35,735 nt of DNA from Sporolactobacillus inulinus (GCF_006539285.1 NZ_BJMS01000036.1:1-35735); one strand, 5' to 3'; positions 8,567 through 17,291 are shown, counted from the stretch's first letter. Numbers and translations are program-made. The notes: generated from the letters alone by a model not told the origin.

Positions 8567-9720
8567 TTATATGAACATCATTTTTAGATAGGCATTTTTC
8601 AATTTTATTAGTTTGTCAATTTGTTCATGATGAAGAGCGATAGTGTGGTCGAGATTCCTGAGAAACCCACTAATTCTTATTTGTTCTTCTATTGAGGGAA
8701 GAATAATTTTTATCCCCACAAAATCGTTGTAATTGATATTAAGCAATCCGTCCATACGTGCACCAGAAGATACAAGTTTTCTTAATTCTCTATCAGGGCG
8801 TTTTGTAGCAAACATATATTCAATAAAATCAGAGGATGCCTCTTGAGTAGTTTTAAAACTATGATAAACTCTTGGCACAAGTGCTTCTTCATAGGTTCTA
8901 AGTGTAAATATCGTACCATATTTTGCTGATTTTGAATTACCGTGATTATACGAAAGTTCCCCTTTTTTCAACAATGTATAATTCTTCTGTTCATTCCCCG
9001 CAATGTTTCCTGAGAACCGTTCGCGTTGGTCCAACCAACCATTTCTTGCTGAGATTGTGAGGGTTGGCAAATCCATTCTGCCATCATTTCCACGTACTCG
9101 TTTGGATACTTCTTCCAACTTCCGCTGTTCCCATGGAGACACAAAGTTAGTGAATCTGAGCCGAGGCACTGTTTCACCATTTTGCGGGAACAATAGCTGC
9201 AGAAATGCTTTCTTTAAGCGCCGTAGGCTTATTAATTTTCTTTGATGAAGAGCGATAGTCTGGTTGATTTTCTGGAAGAACGTGCCGATTTTTACTTGTT
9301 CTTCTTTATCAATAGGTATCGCAAAATATGTTGAAGACACAACTTTCCAATCTGAACGTGGCATTTTTGTACCAGCTGATAAATTAGCAACTGTTTGATA
9401 TTTGCTACTTTGTATTATGCTGTAAATGAATCTACTGTCCATCTTATTTGGACGTAAAACCCACCAGTCTCCTACCGCAATCCCCCTAAAGTCAGGCAGC
9501 AACCATTTTTGAAGATAAGGGCGTAACTTCCCAAACAAAGAATCACCAGCTTCAAATTCGATGCCATTTTTGTCGCTTTTCTTGGTAAAGATGTCTTTTT
9601 TTAACCTACCTTGACCAGAAATAATATCTTCGTATTCAATACGAGGCAACTCATCTTCTTCACTAGATTTAGATATTCTTGTAATTAGGTCAGAAAACGC
9701 TCGCTGTTCCCAATCGTCAA
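8567..9720 (-). CDS. hsdS: Silent, inverted hsdS cassette (no start codon of its own)
   Basis: Second specificity-subunit body with two recognition domains different from the expressed one. An ATG-started frame of 360 residues begins at 9649, but homology continues upstream in the same frame to 9720 (VDDWEQRAFSDLITRISKSS...). Upstream of the 19-bp repeat the frame meets a TAA within four codons and has no start, and I see no ribosome binding site there. It therefore looks like a donor of recognition domains: inversion at 6343-6361/9702-9720 or 6826-6849/9241-9264 would join its parts to the hsdS start. A product from the internal ATG at 9649 would lack part of domain 1 and is probably not functional. 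Confidence 0.85.
9241..9264 (-). repeat. Central inverted repeat, right arm
   Basis: Exact inverse copy of 6826-6849 (24 bases), in the spacer between the two recognition domains of the silent cassette. Confidence 0.85.
9702..9720 (-). repeat. Outer inverted repeat, right arm
   Basis: Exact inverse copy of 6343-6361 (19 bases). It marks the beginning of the silent hsdS body. A decayed third copy (GTTCCCAAGCCTCAAC) is seen at 10630-10645. Confidence 0.8.
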
Positions 9721-9754
9721 CACTTGCTTAACAACGCAATTGGAAGCACTGTCA

Positions 9755-9763
9755 TGATATAAT
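9755..9763 (+). promoter_or_regulatory. Extended -10 promoter before the hsdR stub and fic
   Basis: TGATATAAT, an extended -10 element with a perfect TATAAT at 9758-9763; no good -35 box at 17 bases. It is the duplicate of the hsdR promoter at 10679-10687. It probably drives fic at 9949. Confidence 0.5.
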
Positions 9764-9816
9764 TTAAAAGTGTCTTTCCGAAAAATTTAGGGTGCAACGA
9801 AGGTGGGGAAGCAATA

Positions 9817-9906
9817 ATGAAAAATCCACTTTATGAAGCAGAAATAGAGCGTTGGCTGATTGGCGTACTGAGTGAAGGTCACAACCGGAGGAAGATATTG
9901 AATTAA
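9817..9906 (+). pseudogene. Duplicated 5' stub of hsdR
   Basis: 29-codon frame MKNPLYEAEIERWLIGVLSE... that matches the first residues of hsdR (MKNPLHDEAEVERRLIEVLGE...) and then ends at a TAA after HNRRKILN. It has the same GAAGGTGGGGAAG ribosome binding site as hsdR. The resemblance also covers the upstream promoter region, so this is the remnant of a segmental duplication that now flanks fic. A function as a leader peptide is conceivable but not shown. Confidence 0.75.
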
Positions 9907-9948
9907 AAAATTCTTAGACTTAAATATAAGATACGAGGGGTGAGTAAG

Positions 9949-10581
9949 ATGCTACAAAATAAATTAGGGATCACGAATTCAGTGGAGCTTGCGCGAGCGG
10001 AAGAAAAAATCAGTAAAACAAAAGCGATTGCGTTATTTGAAACAGGTGTTTTAAATCGTTTAACGCCAGGAACTTTTGCAACGTTGGCAAAAATTCACGC
10101 CTATCTTTTTGATGAGATCTATAATTTTGCAGGCAAGGTTCGTGATGTCAATATTGCCAAGGGAAATTTCCGCTTTGCACCTGTAATGTATTTAGATGCT
10201 GCACTAAAGCATATTGATGGGATGCCGCAGTCTACTTTTGATGAAATTATTGAAAAGTACGTGGAGATGAATATTGCTCACCCATTTCGTGAAGGAAACG
10301 GGCGCAGCACGCGCATCTGGCTTGATTTGATACTAAAAAAAGAATTGAAACAGGTTGTGGACTGGAGTCAGGTTGATAAGGAAGACTACTTGTTGGCAAT
10401 GGAACGCAGTCCGATTAAGGATATTGAAATCAAGCATTTGTTAAAAGGGGCTTTGACGAGCAAGGTGAATGATCGTGACGTGTATATGAAAGGTATTGAC
10501 GCCAGTTATTACTATGAAGGGTATACCGTTTATAATACGGAAAAGTTAAGAAAGGACAAAAATATAAATGAAAACGAATAG
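9949..10581 (+). CDS. fic: Fic-domain protein adenylyltransferase, class III type
   Basis: 210 residues from the ATG at 9949, ten bases after GAGGGG; a GTG at 9940 opens the same frame but has no room for a site. The Fic core has the complete catalytic motif HPFREGNGR at 111-119, with His111 as the catalytic base. Near the C-terminus SYYYEG (186-191) fits the inhibitory helix motif (S/T)xxxE(G/N), which at this end marks class III, self-inhibited Fic proteins such as the Neisseria meningitidis enzyme. It should transfer AMP from ATP to a protein target; the target is unknown. It lies inside the restriction-modification operon, between the silent hsdS and hsdR, so it may be a passenger or a linked toxin-like defence function. 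Confidence 0.85.
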   Translation: MLQNKLGITNSVELARAEEKISKTKAIALFETGVLNRLTPGTFATLAKIHAYLFDEIYNFAGKVRDVNIAKGNFRFAPVMYLDAALKHIDGMPQSTFDEIIEKYVEMNIAHPFREGNGRSTRIWLDLILKKELKQVVDWSQVDKEDYLLAMERSPIKDIEIKHLLKGALTSKVNDRDVYMKGIDASYYYEGYTVYNTEKLRKDKNINENE

Positions 10582-10678
10582 TTGTACCATTGAACGAGTA
10601 CAGCTAACTGCATCATTCATTAATCACCTGTTCCCAAGCCTCAACATTCGCTTTATGACACAATTGATCGCACGGTCA

Positions 10679-10687
10679 TGATATACT
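10679..10687 (+). promoter_or_regulatory. Extended -10 promoter of hsdR
   Basis: TGATATACT, an extended -10 element, 60 bases before the hsdR start codon. It lets hsdR be transcribed apart from hsdM and hsdS, which fits an arrangement where the intervening DNA can invert. Confidence 0.5.
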
Positions 10688-10746
10688 TTAGGAGAATTTA
10701 TCTAGGGAAAAATGTAGGCTGTAACGAAGGTGGGGAAGTAATAATA

Positions 10747-13700
10747 ATGAAAAATCCACTCCATGATGAAGCAGAAGTAGAGCGTCGGCTGATTGAAGTG
10801 CTGGGTGAAGGTCATAACCAATGGAACTATCGTCCGGATATAAAGTCAGAAGACGATTTATGGCAGAACTTACGCAAAAAAATTACGCAAAATAATTTAT
10901 CGGAGCTTGGCGATTACCCCATTACTGATAAAGAATTTGATCGCATAAAGACCGAATTGTTAGTACATACTCAAACTCCTTTTGATGCTGCAAAGTGGCT
11001 CAAAGGGGAAAATGGGATTGCTCGTATTCGCATAGAACGGGAAGATGTTTCGCTTGGTTCGCTATCACTAATCCTGTATTCCAATCAGGACATTGGTGGA
11101 GGAATCTCTACCTATGAAGTGGTTCATCAAGTTGCGAAACAAAAGATCGAGATGGAAGGGCGAAATCGACGTTTTGATGTCACCCTATTAATTAATGGGC
11201 TACCGATTGTTCAAATTGAATTGAAACAGGTTAGTGCTAAAGACGGGGTATTTCAGGCGTTCAATCAAATAAAAAAATATGCTGAAGAAGGAATGTTTCG
11301 GAACAATATATTTTCTACTTTACAGCTGTTTGTTATTTCCAATGAACAAACAACGCGTTATTTTGCCAATGCCTCGCCAAAAGATATGTATAAGAAATCT
11401 GTTTTTAGTTGGCGAACTAAGGATAATCGTAAAGTAGACAATCTCTATGAATTTGTTAAACAAGTTCTGAATATTCCGGATGCTCATCGGTTGATTGCTA
11501 ATTATATGATTGTCAGTGAAGACCAAGACAACAAAGCATTGATGGTTTTACATCCGTATCAAATCCATGCTATTGAAGCTTTGTTTACCTCTGCGATGAA
11601 ACATGAGTCAGGTTACGTTTGGCATGCGACAGGATCAGGGAAGACATTAACGAGCTTTGTTTCGACGAAGTTATTAGCACGTAAACCAGGTGTTGATCGC
11701 ACGATTATGTTGATTGACCGAAAAGACTTGGACAATCAAACCACCACGGAATTTACCAAATTTGCTTCAGAATTTAATACGGGTATTTCTTCTGGTGATG
11801 CAAAGTCGAATAGCCTGATTGTAGGGACAGGTAGCGCGAAGGAGTTAAGTACTACGCTCTTATCTGATGCGAATGCCAATACGGTGATCATTACAACACG
11901 TCAAAAATTAGAAGCTGCCTTAAGATATGCGCAAAGGCAAGAAGAACAAAAAGGAACACAACGATTTAAGAAATTACTTGGCCGACATATTGTCTTCGTT
12001 GTTGATGAATGTCATCGAGCGTTAAGTGCGGAAGGCATGGAAGCCATTAAAAAATTTTTCCCCAATTCAACCTGGTTTGGTTTTACAGGCACGCCCATAT
12101 TCGATGAGAATAAAAAACAAGCCCAAGGGCAATTGGCTCGAACGACCCGTGATCAATACGGTGAAGTACTCCATACCTATACAATTAAAAACGCCCTAGA
12201 TGATGGCGCCGTTTTGGGTTTTCAGGTTGAACATGAGGATACGATTGACACCAATTCATTAAATAATTACATTTTTGATCAATTGAAAGTAAACGAAAAG
12301 TACGCGAGCTATAGTGTGGATGGGATTAATGTTTTGATTGACCAAAAGGATGGAATTAAAAAAGAACAGTACCTGGAACCTACTGTTTTTGAACGTGACG
12401 AACATATTCAAAAGGTGTTGCATAAGATCTTCCGCCCGGATAATGCCTATATCAAATTTGATTTTCAAAATGGTCGCCCGCAAAAGTCCGCCATTTTGAC
12501 GACAAGCTCGATTGATATGGCAAAACGTTATTATTATGCGATCAAGGAACTGACTAAAGATCCAAAATGGTTAACGAAAGAATTTGCCGATCATCCGATG
12601 CGCACAGGGCGTGTCATTGAAGATCCTGACTTTCCACGAATCGCGATTACGTATTCGGTTCAAGAAAACCAAGATCATGCGAAACAAGTTCAAGATAAAA
12701 TGAAAGAAATCATTAAACAATATAATACGTACTATCATACTGCTTGGTCCATTGAGGATATTGAACGGTACAATGGTGATATCAATAATCGACTTGCCCG
12801 TAAGAAAGCAGAGTTTAAAGCGTTTGGGAAACAAATTGATCTTGTGATCGTTGTGGATCGCTTACTGACTGGCTTTGATGCACCGACAATCCAAACACTG
12901 TTTGTGGATCGCAACCTCAGTTATGCAAACTTGATCCAAGCATTTTCTCGTACCAACCGAACTTATCCGGGAAAGAGCAAGGGATTGATTGTCACCTTTC
13001 GTAAGCCTTATACAATGGAGAAGAATGTGGCAGAAGCGATCAAGCTATATTCATCGGAACAAAAAGAAACGAACCTTGTGTATCCAACCTATGACGAATC
13101 GAAGAAACGATTCAAAAAAGCACATAAAGCATTAACAACATTAATACCTAACGCAGCTGATATTGATGAGCATTCGCCACTTGAAACGCGAATTGATTTT
13201 GTGAAAGCTTTCCAAGAATTTAATCATTCTTATGAAGCACTTGTCACTTACGATGACTATAATGATGAAATGGAAAAATCAAAAGTACTTCAAGAACAAG
13301 TCCAAACTTTAGAAGAATATAAGGGCGTCTATAATACGGTGAAAGGATCATTGATGGCTGATCCTCCTGTTCCGCCTGATCCGGTTGGTATAGGACCGGA
13401 CTTATCAGGAATTGAATTCTTTGGAGAAAATGCAAAAAAAGCGTACGATATTGATTCTGCGTATATTGATCGACTATTAGATACTTATTCTGCACATAAT
13501 CAGGATATCCGTGATGAAATTGAAAAGGCACTTCAAAAATTGAATAAAACTGAAAATGTCAAACAAATCTATCGAAAAATATTGAATGCGATTGATAACA
13601 AGGAGATTGATCCGGAAGAAGATGTTCTTGTTGTGAAGCGTCGGTATTTCACACAAGCTCGTAATCATGTGATCGAGGCATTTGCGAATACCTGGTTTGT

Positions 13701-13914
13701 GGATAAAAATGAGCTCTATTCATCAGCAATTCAATATGTAGTGGGCGCAGACCCCATACCGAATATCGGAAGTATCATTGACAGTAAACGATTTGATCAA
13801 TACAAAATTGTTCATTCAGATGCTAAACCATTAAAATATGGTCCGGGGATGAAACGTCAATGGAGAAAAACACTGGATGAATGTGTTGTTCCATTGGATG
13901 ATGAGTTGAAATAA
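10747..13914 (+). CDS. hsdR: Type I restriction endonuclease subunit HsdR
   Basis: 1055 residues when started at the ATG at 10747 (MKNPLHDEAE...), which follows GAAGGTGGGG; an upstream in-frame ATG at 10678 falls on the promoter and is unlikely. The N-terminal nuclease shows Asp144 ... Glu158-Leu-Lys160, the PD-(D/E)xK pattern. The SF2 motor has Walker A HATGSGKT at 293-300, the DEAD-box variant DECH at 420-423, FTGTP and the arginine-finger motif QAFSRTNRTYP. It translocates DNA with ATP and cuts unmethylated DNA together with HsdM2S. Length and motifs are complete, so the system looks active. Confidence 0.95.
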   Translation: MKNPLHDEAEVERRLIEVLGEGHNQWNYRPDIKSEDDLWQNLRKKITQNNLSELGDYPITDKEFDRIKTELLVHTQTPFDAAKWLKGENGIARIRIEREDVSLGSLSLILYSNQDIGGGISTYEVVHQVAKQKIEMEGRNRRFDVTLLINGLPIVQIELKQVSAKDGVFQAFNQIKKYAEEGMFRNNIFSTLQLFVISNEQTTRYFANASPKDMYKKSVFSWRTKDNRKVDNLYEFVKQVLNIPDAHRLIANYMIVSEDQDNKALMVLHPYQIHAIEALFTSAMKHESGYVWHATGSGKTLTSFVSTKLLARKPGVDRTIMLIDRKDLDNQTTTEFTKFASEFNTGISSGDAKSNSLIVGTGSAKELSTTLLSDANANTVIITTRQKLEAALRYAQRQEEQKGTQRFKKLLGRHIVFVVDECHRALSAEGMEAIKKFFPNSTWFGFTGTPIFDENKKQAQGQLARTTRDQYGEVLHTYTIKNALDDGAVLGFQVEHEDTIDTNSLNNYIFDQLKVNEKYASYSVDGINVLIDQKDGIKKEQYLEPTVFERDEHIQKVLHKIFRPDNAYIKFDFQNGRPQKSAILTTSSIDMAKRYYYAIKELTKDPKWLTKEFADHPMRTGRVIEDPDFPRIAITYSVQENQDHAKQVQDKMKEIIKQYNTYYHTAWSIEDIERYNGDINNRLARKKAEFKAFGKQIDLVIVVDRLLTGFDAPTIQTLFVDRNLSYANLIQAFSRTNRTYPGKSKGLIVTFRKPYTMEKNVAEAIKLYSSEQKETNLVYPTYDESKKRFKKAHKALTTLIPNAADIDEHSPLETRIDFVKAFQEFNHSYEALVTYDDYNDEMEKSKVLQEQVQTLEEYKGVYNTVKGSLMADPPVPPDPVGIGPDLSGIEFFGENAKKAYDIDSAYIDRLLDTYSAHNQDIRDEIEKALQKLNKTENVKQIYRKILNAIDNKEIDPEEDVLVVKRRYFTQARNHVIEAFANTWFVDKNELYSSAIQYVVGADPIPNIGSIIDSKRFDQYKIVHSDAKPLKYGPGMKRQWRKTLDECVVPLDDELK

Positions 13915-14003
13915 AATGATTTTTTGAATTGCGTTCTTTCTGCGACCACTTATCAATTAACGTGAATTTCTTGCGTGCAAACATTTTTCGGTAAGGAACT
14001 TAC

Positions 14004-14165
14004 ATTGGCGGAAACGGTACAGGTACACGCGCTACGGATGCGTGAACAACAATACCTTGCACTTGATGCTCAGACGGCAATATTGCTCTTGATAGCAGTC
14101 AGCTCAAAGCAAACCTAAGAAGCAAGCATGCGGCGCAGCCACTGGAAATGATCTACTGTATGGCT
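14004..14165 (+). pseudogene. Remnant of a second C39 peptidase gene (3' end)
   Basis: DNA here resembles 4195-4400 of the intact C39 peptidase gene. The clearest part is GACGGCAATATTGCTCTTGA followed by a CAGTCAGCTCAAAGCAAA block near 14079-14118, which corresponds to 4297-4337. The reading frame is broken by stops and deletions. It is followed by a terminator like the one behind the intact gene. It marks the right edge of the restriction-modification island. The 90 bases between hsdR and this remnant hold nothing I recognise. Confidence 0.65.
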
Positions 14166-14172
14166 CCAAAAA

Positions 14173-14211
14173 AACCTCTTGATGATGCAGTTCATCAGGA
14201 GGTTATTTTTT
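14173..14211 (+). terminator. Terminator behind hsdR and the C39 remnant
   Basis: AACCTCTTGATGA (14173-14185) pairs with TCATCAGGAGGTT (14192-14204) with one G-T pair and a 6-base loop, followed by ATTTTTT. Confidence 0.85.
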
Positions 14212-14221
14212 GATGGGTGTA

Positions 14222-14261
14222 TTGTACACATTGTGTATATTGTATATAATCAATTTATACA
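14222..14261 (+). promoter_or_regulatory. Promoter and GntR operator of the ABC operon
   Basis: TTGTAC (14222-14227), 17-base spacer, perfect TATAAT (14245-14250). The palindrome TACACA-T-TGTGTA (14225-14237) sits on the -35 box and spacer. A second palindrome, TGTATA (14241-14246) and TATACA (14256-14261), brackets the -10 box. Both would suit autoregulation by the GntR-type repressor encoded next. Confidence 0.75.
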
Positions 14262-14286
14262 GATGAGCACATAAAGAGGTTGCAGA

Positions 14287-14670
14287 ATGAAAATTATTAT
14301 TCAAAATCGATCAAATCAACCGTTGTATCAACAGATTAAGGATCAAATCAAGCAAGCGATTATGACGAACGCATTGGAAGAGGGCGAGCGTCTGCCGACA
14401 ATACGCGCGTTGGCCAATGATCTGCATGTCAGCGTTTTAACCACAAAGAAGGCATACGCGGAACTTGAAGCGGAAGGATTCATCACCACGCGGGTCGGTA
14501 AAGGCTCGTATGTTGCGCCGGAAAACCTAGAGCTGCTGATTGAATCCAAGCGGAAAATGGTAGAAGAAAAGCTGCTCGCTGCCTGCCGGATGGCGCGTCA
14601 ACTGGGGATCGAAAAGAGCGCATTGCATGAGATGCTGGATCTCTTATTTGAAGAGGAGGATGAACAATGA
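14287..14670 (+). CDS. GntR-family regulator, YtrA type
   Basis: 127 residues with an N-terminal winged helix (about 8-75: LYQQIKDQIKQAIM..LPTIRALANDLHVS..TTKKAYAELEAEGFI..RVGKGSYV) and only a short helical tail of about 45 residues. This is the layout of the YtrA subfamily, which controls ABC exporter genes and often responds to cell-wall-active compounds. The start follows AGAGGTTGCAGA. It overlaps the downstream ATPase gene by 4 bases. The palindromes at 14225-14261 are its likely operators. Confidence 0.85.
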   Translation: MKIIIQNRSNQPLYQQIKDQIKQAIMTNALEEGERLPTIRALANDLHVSVLTTKKAYAELEAEGFITTRVGKGSYVAPENLELLIESKRKMVEEKLLAACRMARQLGIEKSALHEMLDLLFEEEDEQ

Positions 14671-15536
14671 CCCAAGCGGTGTTAGAAGTAAATCAATTGA
14701 CTAAACGATTTCAGCGTTTTTGTCTCGATCATGTGAATTTTTCATTAGAAGAAGGTTGTATCACCGGATTTATCGGGACAAACGGTTCTGGGAAAACAAC
14801 GACCATTAAATCGATTCTCGGTCTCGTGGTTAAGGATTCCGGGCGGATTCGTTTGTTTGGCGAAGACCTGAATAAAAATGAACGCAAACTGAAGGACCGG
14901 ATCGGGTTTGTTATGGATGAAGGCTATTTTTATGAGAATCTGACCCTCAAAGCGATGAAAAACGTACTCGCCGCGGCGTATTCACAGTGGGACGAGGTGG
15001 TTTTTCTCAGCTACATCAAACGCTTTAAGTTGGATTTAAAACAGAAAATTGCCAGCTTATCCAAAGGTATGCGGATGAAGTACGCGGTGGCGCTTGCGCT
15101 CTCGCATCATGCTGATCTCTTGATTATGGATGAACCGACAAGCGGGCTTGATCCGCTGGTGCGTAGCGAGTTGATGGATATTCTGCTTGAGTTCATGCAG
15201 GAAGAAGGAAAAAGTGTCTTTTTTTCGACCCACATCACGTCCGATCTGGAGAAAATTGCTGATATGCTCATCCTGATTGATCATGGGCAAATAACCTTTG
15301 AAGAAGAAAAAGATGAGCTACTTGAAACGCATGTGCGTGTCAAAGGAGACAACGCTTGGATCAATGAAGAGACACGTGGACTTTTTTTGAGTGTGCGCCA
15401 GTCGCCATACGGTTTTGAAGCGGTAACGAATCAAAGGGACAACGTGCGTGCGGTCATGCCTGAAGCAGTGATTGAGCGCGCGTCCATTGAAGACATCATG
15501 CTGGCGTATATTGGAGGTGAACACGATGCTGATTAA
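14667..15536 (+). CDS. ABC transporter ATPase (YtrB/BcrA-like)
   Basis: 289 residues. Walker A GTNGSGKTT at about 37-45, a variant signature LSKGM near 131, Walker B LLIMDEPTSGLDP near 151-163 and switch-loop STHITSD near 190. The C-terminal 80 residues are the usual extension of drug/antibiotic-type exporter ATPases. It overlaps the regulator gene by 4 bases and the permease gene by 11, so all three are co-translated. Probably half of an exporter for a peptide antibiotic or cell-wall-active agent; substrate not deducible. Confidence 0.85.
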   Translation: MTQAVLEVNQLTKRFQRFCLDHVNFSLEEGCITGFIGTNGSGKTTTIKSILGLVVKDSGRIRLFGEDLNKNERKLKDRIGFVMDEGYFYENLTLKAMKNVLAAAYSQWDEVVFLSYIKRFKLDLKQKIASLSKGMRMKYAVALALSHHADLLIMDEPTSGLDPLVRSELMDILLEFMQEEGKSVFFSTHITSDLEKIADMLILIDHGQITFEEEKDELLETHVRVKGDNAWINEETRGLFLSVRQSPYGFEAVTNQRDNVRAVMPEAVIERASIEDIMLAYIGGEHDAD

Positions 15537-16164
15537 TCTTGTATTGAAGGACTTTATCTTGATCAAAAAAGATCTTCTTTTCTTTATGGTGTTTGCCATT
15601 ATTGCTCCGGTCTACCTTGCTTCGCAGATGATGGACAGCTCAATCAGCTTTTTCATCGTTTCACTGTTCATTGCCTATCTTTCATATAGTCACGTGATGA
15701 CCGATGAGTATAAATATAAAGGGACCTCACTGCTGTGCGCGACCCCGTATATGCGGCAATCGGTTGTTCTGGCAAAATACCTCGATGTCTTTTTCATTTT
15801 TATGTTGTGCGCGTTGATTCAGATGATGACTGCGACGGTGGTTCCAATGTACATGGAACGACTGTCGGTGAGTGGTTTCAGTGTAAGTCTGCTCTTTTTC
15901 AGTCTCTTTTTTGCTATTCTGATTCCGGTTCAATACAAGTTTGGCTATGAAAAAACGCGTCGAATCTTTCTCGTCATTATTTTCTGTACGCCATTTGCCC
16001 TTGGCTACTTGATGAAAGGGTTGCGCACGCATCCGATTCACTTCTCGTATGCGCTGCCTTTTCCAGCAATGATTCAGCATTGGATTCCGGCGCTAGTCGG
16101 TGTGCTGATTACCTTGCTTTCAATCATGCTTTCCTTGCGTATTTTTGCGCGCAAGGATCTGTAA
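15526..16164 (+). CDS. ABC-2 type permease of the GntR-controlled operon
   Basis: 212 residues from the ATG at 15526, which follows GGAGGTGAACACG; an earlier in-frame ATG overlaps the ATPase gene too far. I count about six hydrophobic segments (near 13-30, 38-53, 80-100, 115-135, 145-165, 180-205). It resembles the ABC-2 membrane proteins found after YtrA-type regulators. It would form the membrane channel with the ATPase encoded just upstream. Confidence 0.8.
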   Translation: MLINLVLKDFILIKKDLLFFMVFAIIAPVYLASQMMDSSISFFIVSLFIAYLSYSHVMTDEYKYKGTSLLCATPYMRQSVVLAKYLDVFFIFMLCALIQMMTATVVPMYMERLSVSGFSVSLLFFSLFFAILIPVQYKFGYEKTRRIFLVIIFCTPFALGYLMKGLRTHPIHFSYALPFPAMIQHWIPALVGVLITLLSIMLSLRIFARKDL

Positions 16165-16202
16165 TCTGCTCCGTTTCTGCTCGTGATATAATGAAGAAAA
16201 TG

Positions 16203-16235
16203 AATGCATCCTCAGCTGTTGGGGATGCATTTTGT
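16203..16235 (+). terminator. Terminator of the GntR-ABC operon
   Basis: AATGCATCC (16203-16211) pairs with GGATGCATT (16223-16231), followed by a short T-containing tail (TTGTG). The T-run is weak, so read-through into the dipeptidase gene is possible. Confidence 0.6.
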
Positions 16236-16256
16236 GATACATAGGGGGAATTGGCT

Positions 16257-17291
16257 GTGGAGGAATCGATTCAGGCACATGCACAGCGGCTGCATGAACA
16301 CTATATCGTGCTTGACGCGCATTTTGATCTGTTGATGGAAGTGGATTTGCGGCGCAAGCTGGGCTACCGTAAAGTGATTGAGACGGATTTTCTGCCGGAT
16401 CTACGCGCGGGCGGGGTTAGCGCACTGGTTTGCTCGTTGTTCATTGAAAGTGAGTACCTGCCGGAAATGGGTTTGAAAATGGCACTTGATCAGATCAGCG
16501 CGCTTTATTCGGAAATTGAGGAGTCTCCGGATAAACTTCAGCTCTGCACGACTTATGATGCGGTTTTGGATGCGCACGCGCATAATAAGCTGGCAATCTT
16601 ACTTTCTCTTGAAGGCGTGGACCCACTCACCAATGATCTTGGACTCTTGCAGATATTCTATCAGCTTGGGGTGCGCTTTGTCGGACTGACCTGGAGCAGG
16701 CGCAACTTTGCCGCTGATGGCAGTCATTTTAAAGCGGTTGATGAAGGACGGCAAGGCGGACTGACGGAGTTTGGGGTGAAATTGGTCGAAGAGGCGGCAC
16801 GGCTTAAGATGATCATTGATGTCAGTCATTTGAACGATGCTGGTTTGGCCGACGTTCTGGAGCGCAGCCGCTGCCCGATTATTGCCTCACACTCCAACGC
16901 ACGCGCGCTCGCCTCATCAATGCGCAACCTAACAGACGATCAGATTCGCGAGCTGGCCGCAAGAGGCGCTGTGATCGGAATGAACGGGTTCAATGCGTTT
17001 GTCTCCGACCGTTATGAAGACGGTGATGTGGCGCACTTAATCGATCATTTGGATTATATGGTTAACTTGGTTGGCATCGACCATGTCGGTGTTGGTCTCG
17101 ATATTTGCACCTTCCTGACCGAACTGCCGCTTAAACCGGCGGGACATACGCGCGAATCCTTTGATGTGATTCCGAGTCATAAGCATCTGCCGCTGTTTAC
17201 CGAGGAACTGATCCGGCGCGGCTACTCTGATGAGGCAATCGGATTAATCCTCGGCGGGAATTTTCTCAAGCTCTATCAGCAGCTGCTTTAA
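16257..17291 (+). CDS. Membrane dipeptidase (renal dipeptidase family M19)
   Basis: 344 residues from the GTG at 16257, eight bases after GGGGG; the TTG at 16251 is too close to that site. Zinc ligands of the M19 family are visible: His22 and Asp24 (DAHFD), bridging Glu119 (SLEGVDP), His191 (DVSHLND) and His212 (IASHSNA). Family members hydrolyse dipeptides, including D-amino-acid ones. There is no signal peptide, so it is cytoplasmic. The gene converges on cutC and overlaps its end by 4 bases. Confidence 0.85.
   Translation: MEESIQAHAQRLHEHYIVLDAHFDLLMEVDLRRKLGYRKVIETDFLPDLRAGGVSALVCSLFIESEYLPEMGLKMALDQISALYSEIEESPDKLQLCTTYDAVLDAHAHNKLAILLSLEGVDPLTNDLGLLQIFYQLGVRFVGLTWSRRNFAADGSHFKAVDEGRQGGLTEFGVKLVEEAARLKMIIDVSHLNDAGLADVLERSRCPIIASHSNARALASSMRNLTDDQIRELAARGAVIGMNGFNAFVSDRYEDGDVAHLIDHLDYMVNLVGIDHVGVGLDICTFLTELPLKPAGHTRESFDVIPSHKHLPLFTEELIRRGYSDEAIGLILGGNFLKLYQQLL

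Noticed and set aside
10678-10746. Upstream ATG giving HsdR 23 extra residues
   Set aside because: It overlaps the -10 box, has no ribosome binding site, and the duplicated stub at 9817 starts at the equivalent of 10747.
4300-14220. CRISPR array or prophage as the source of the repeats in the AT-rich island
   Set aside because: Repeats are two inverted pairs inside hsdS genes, not regular short spacers, and no phage structural genes are present.
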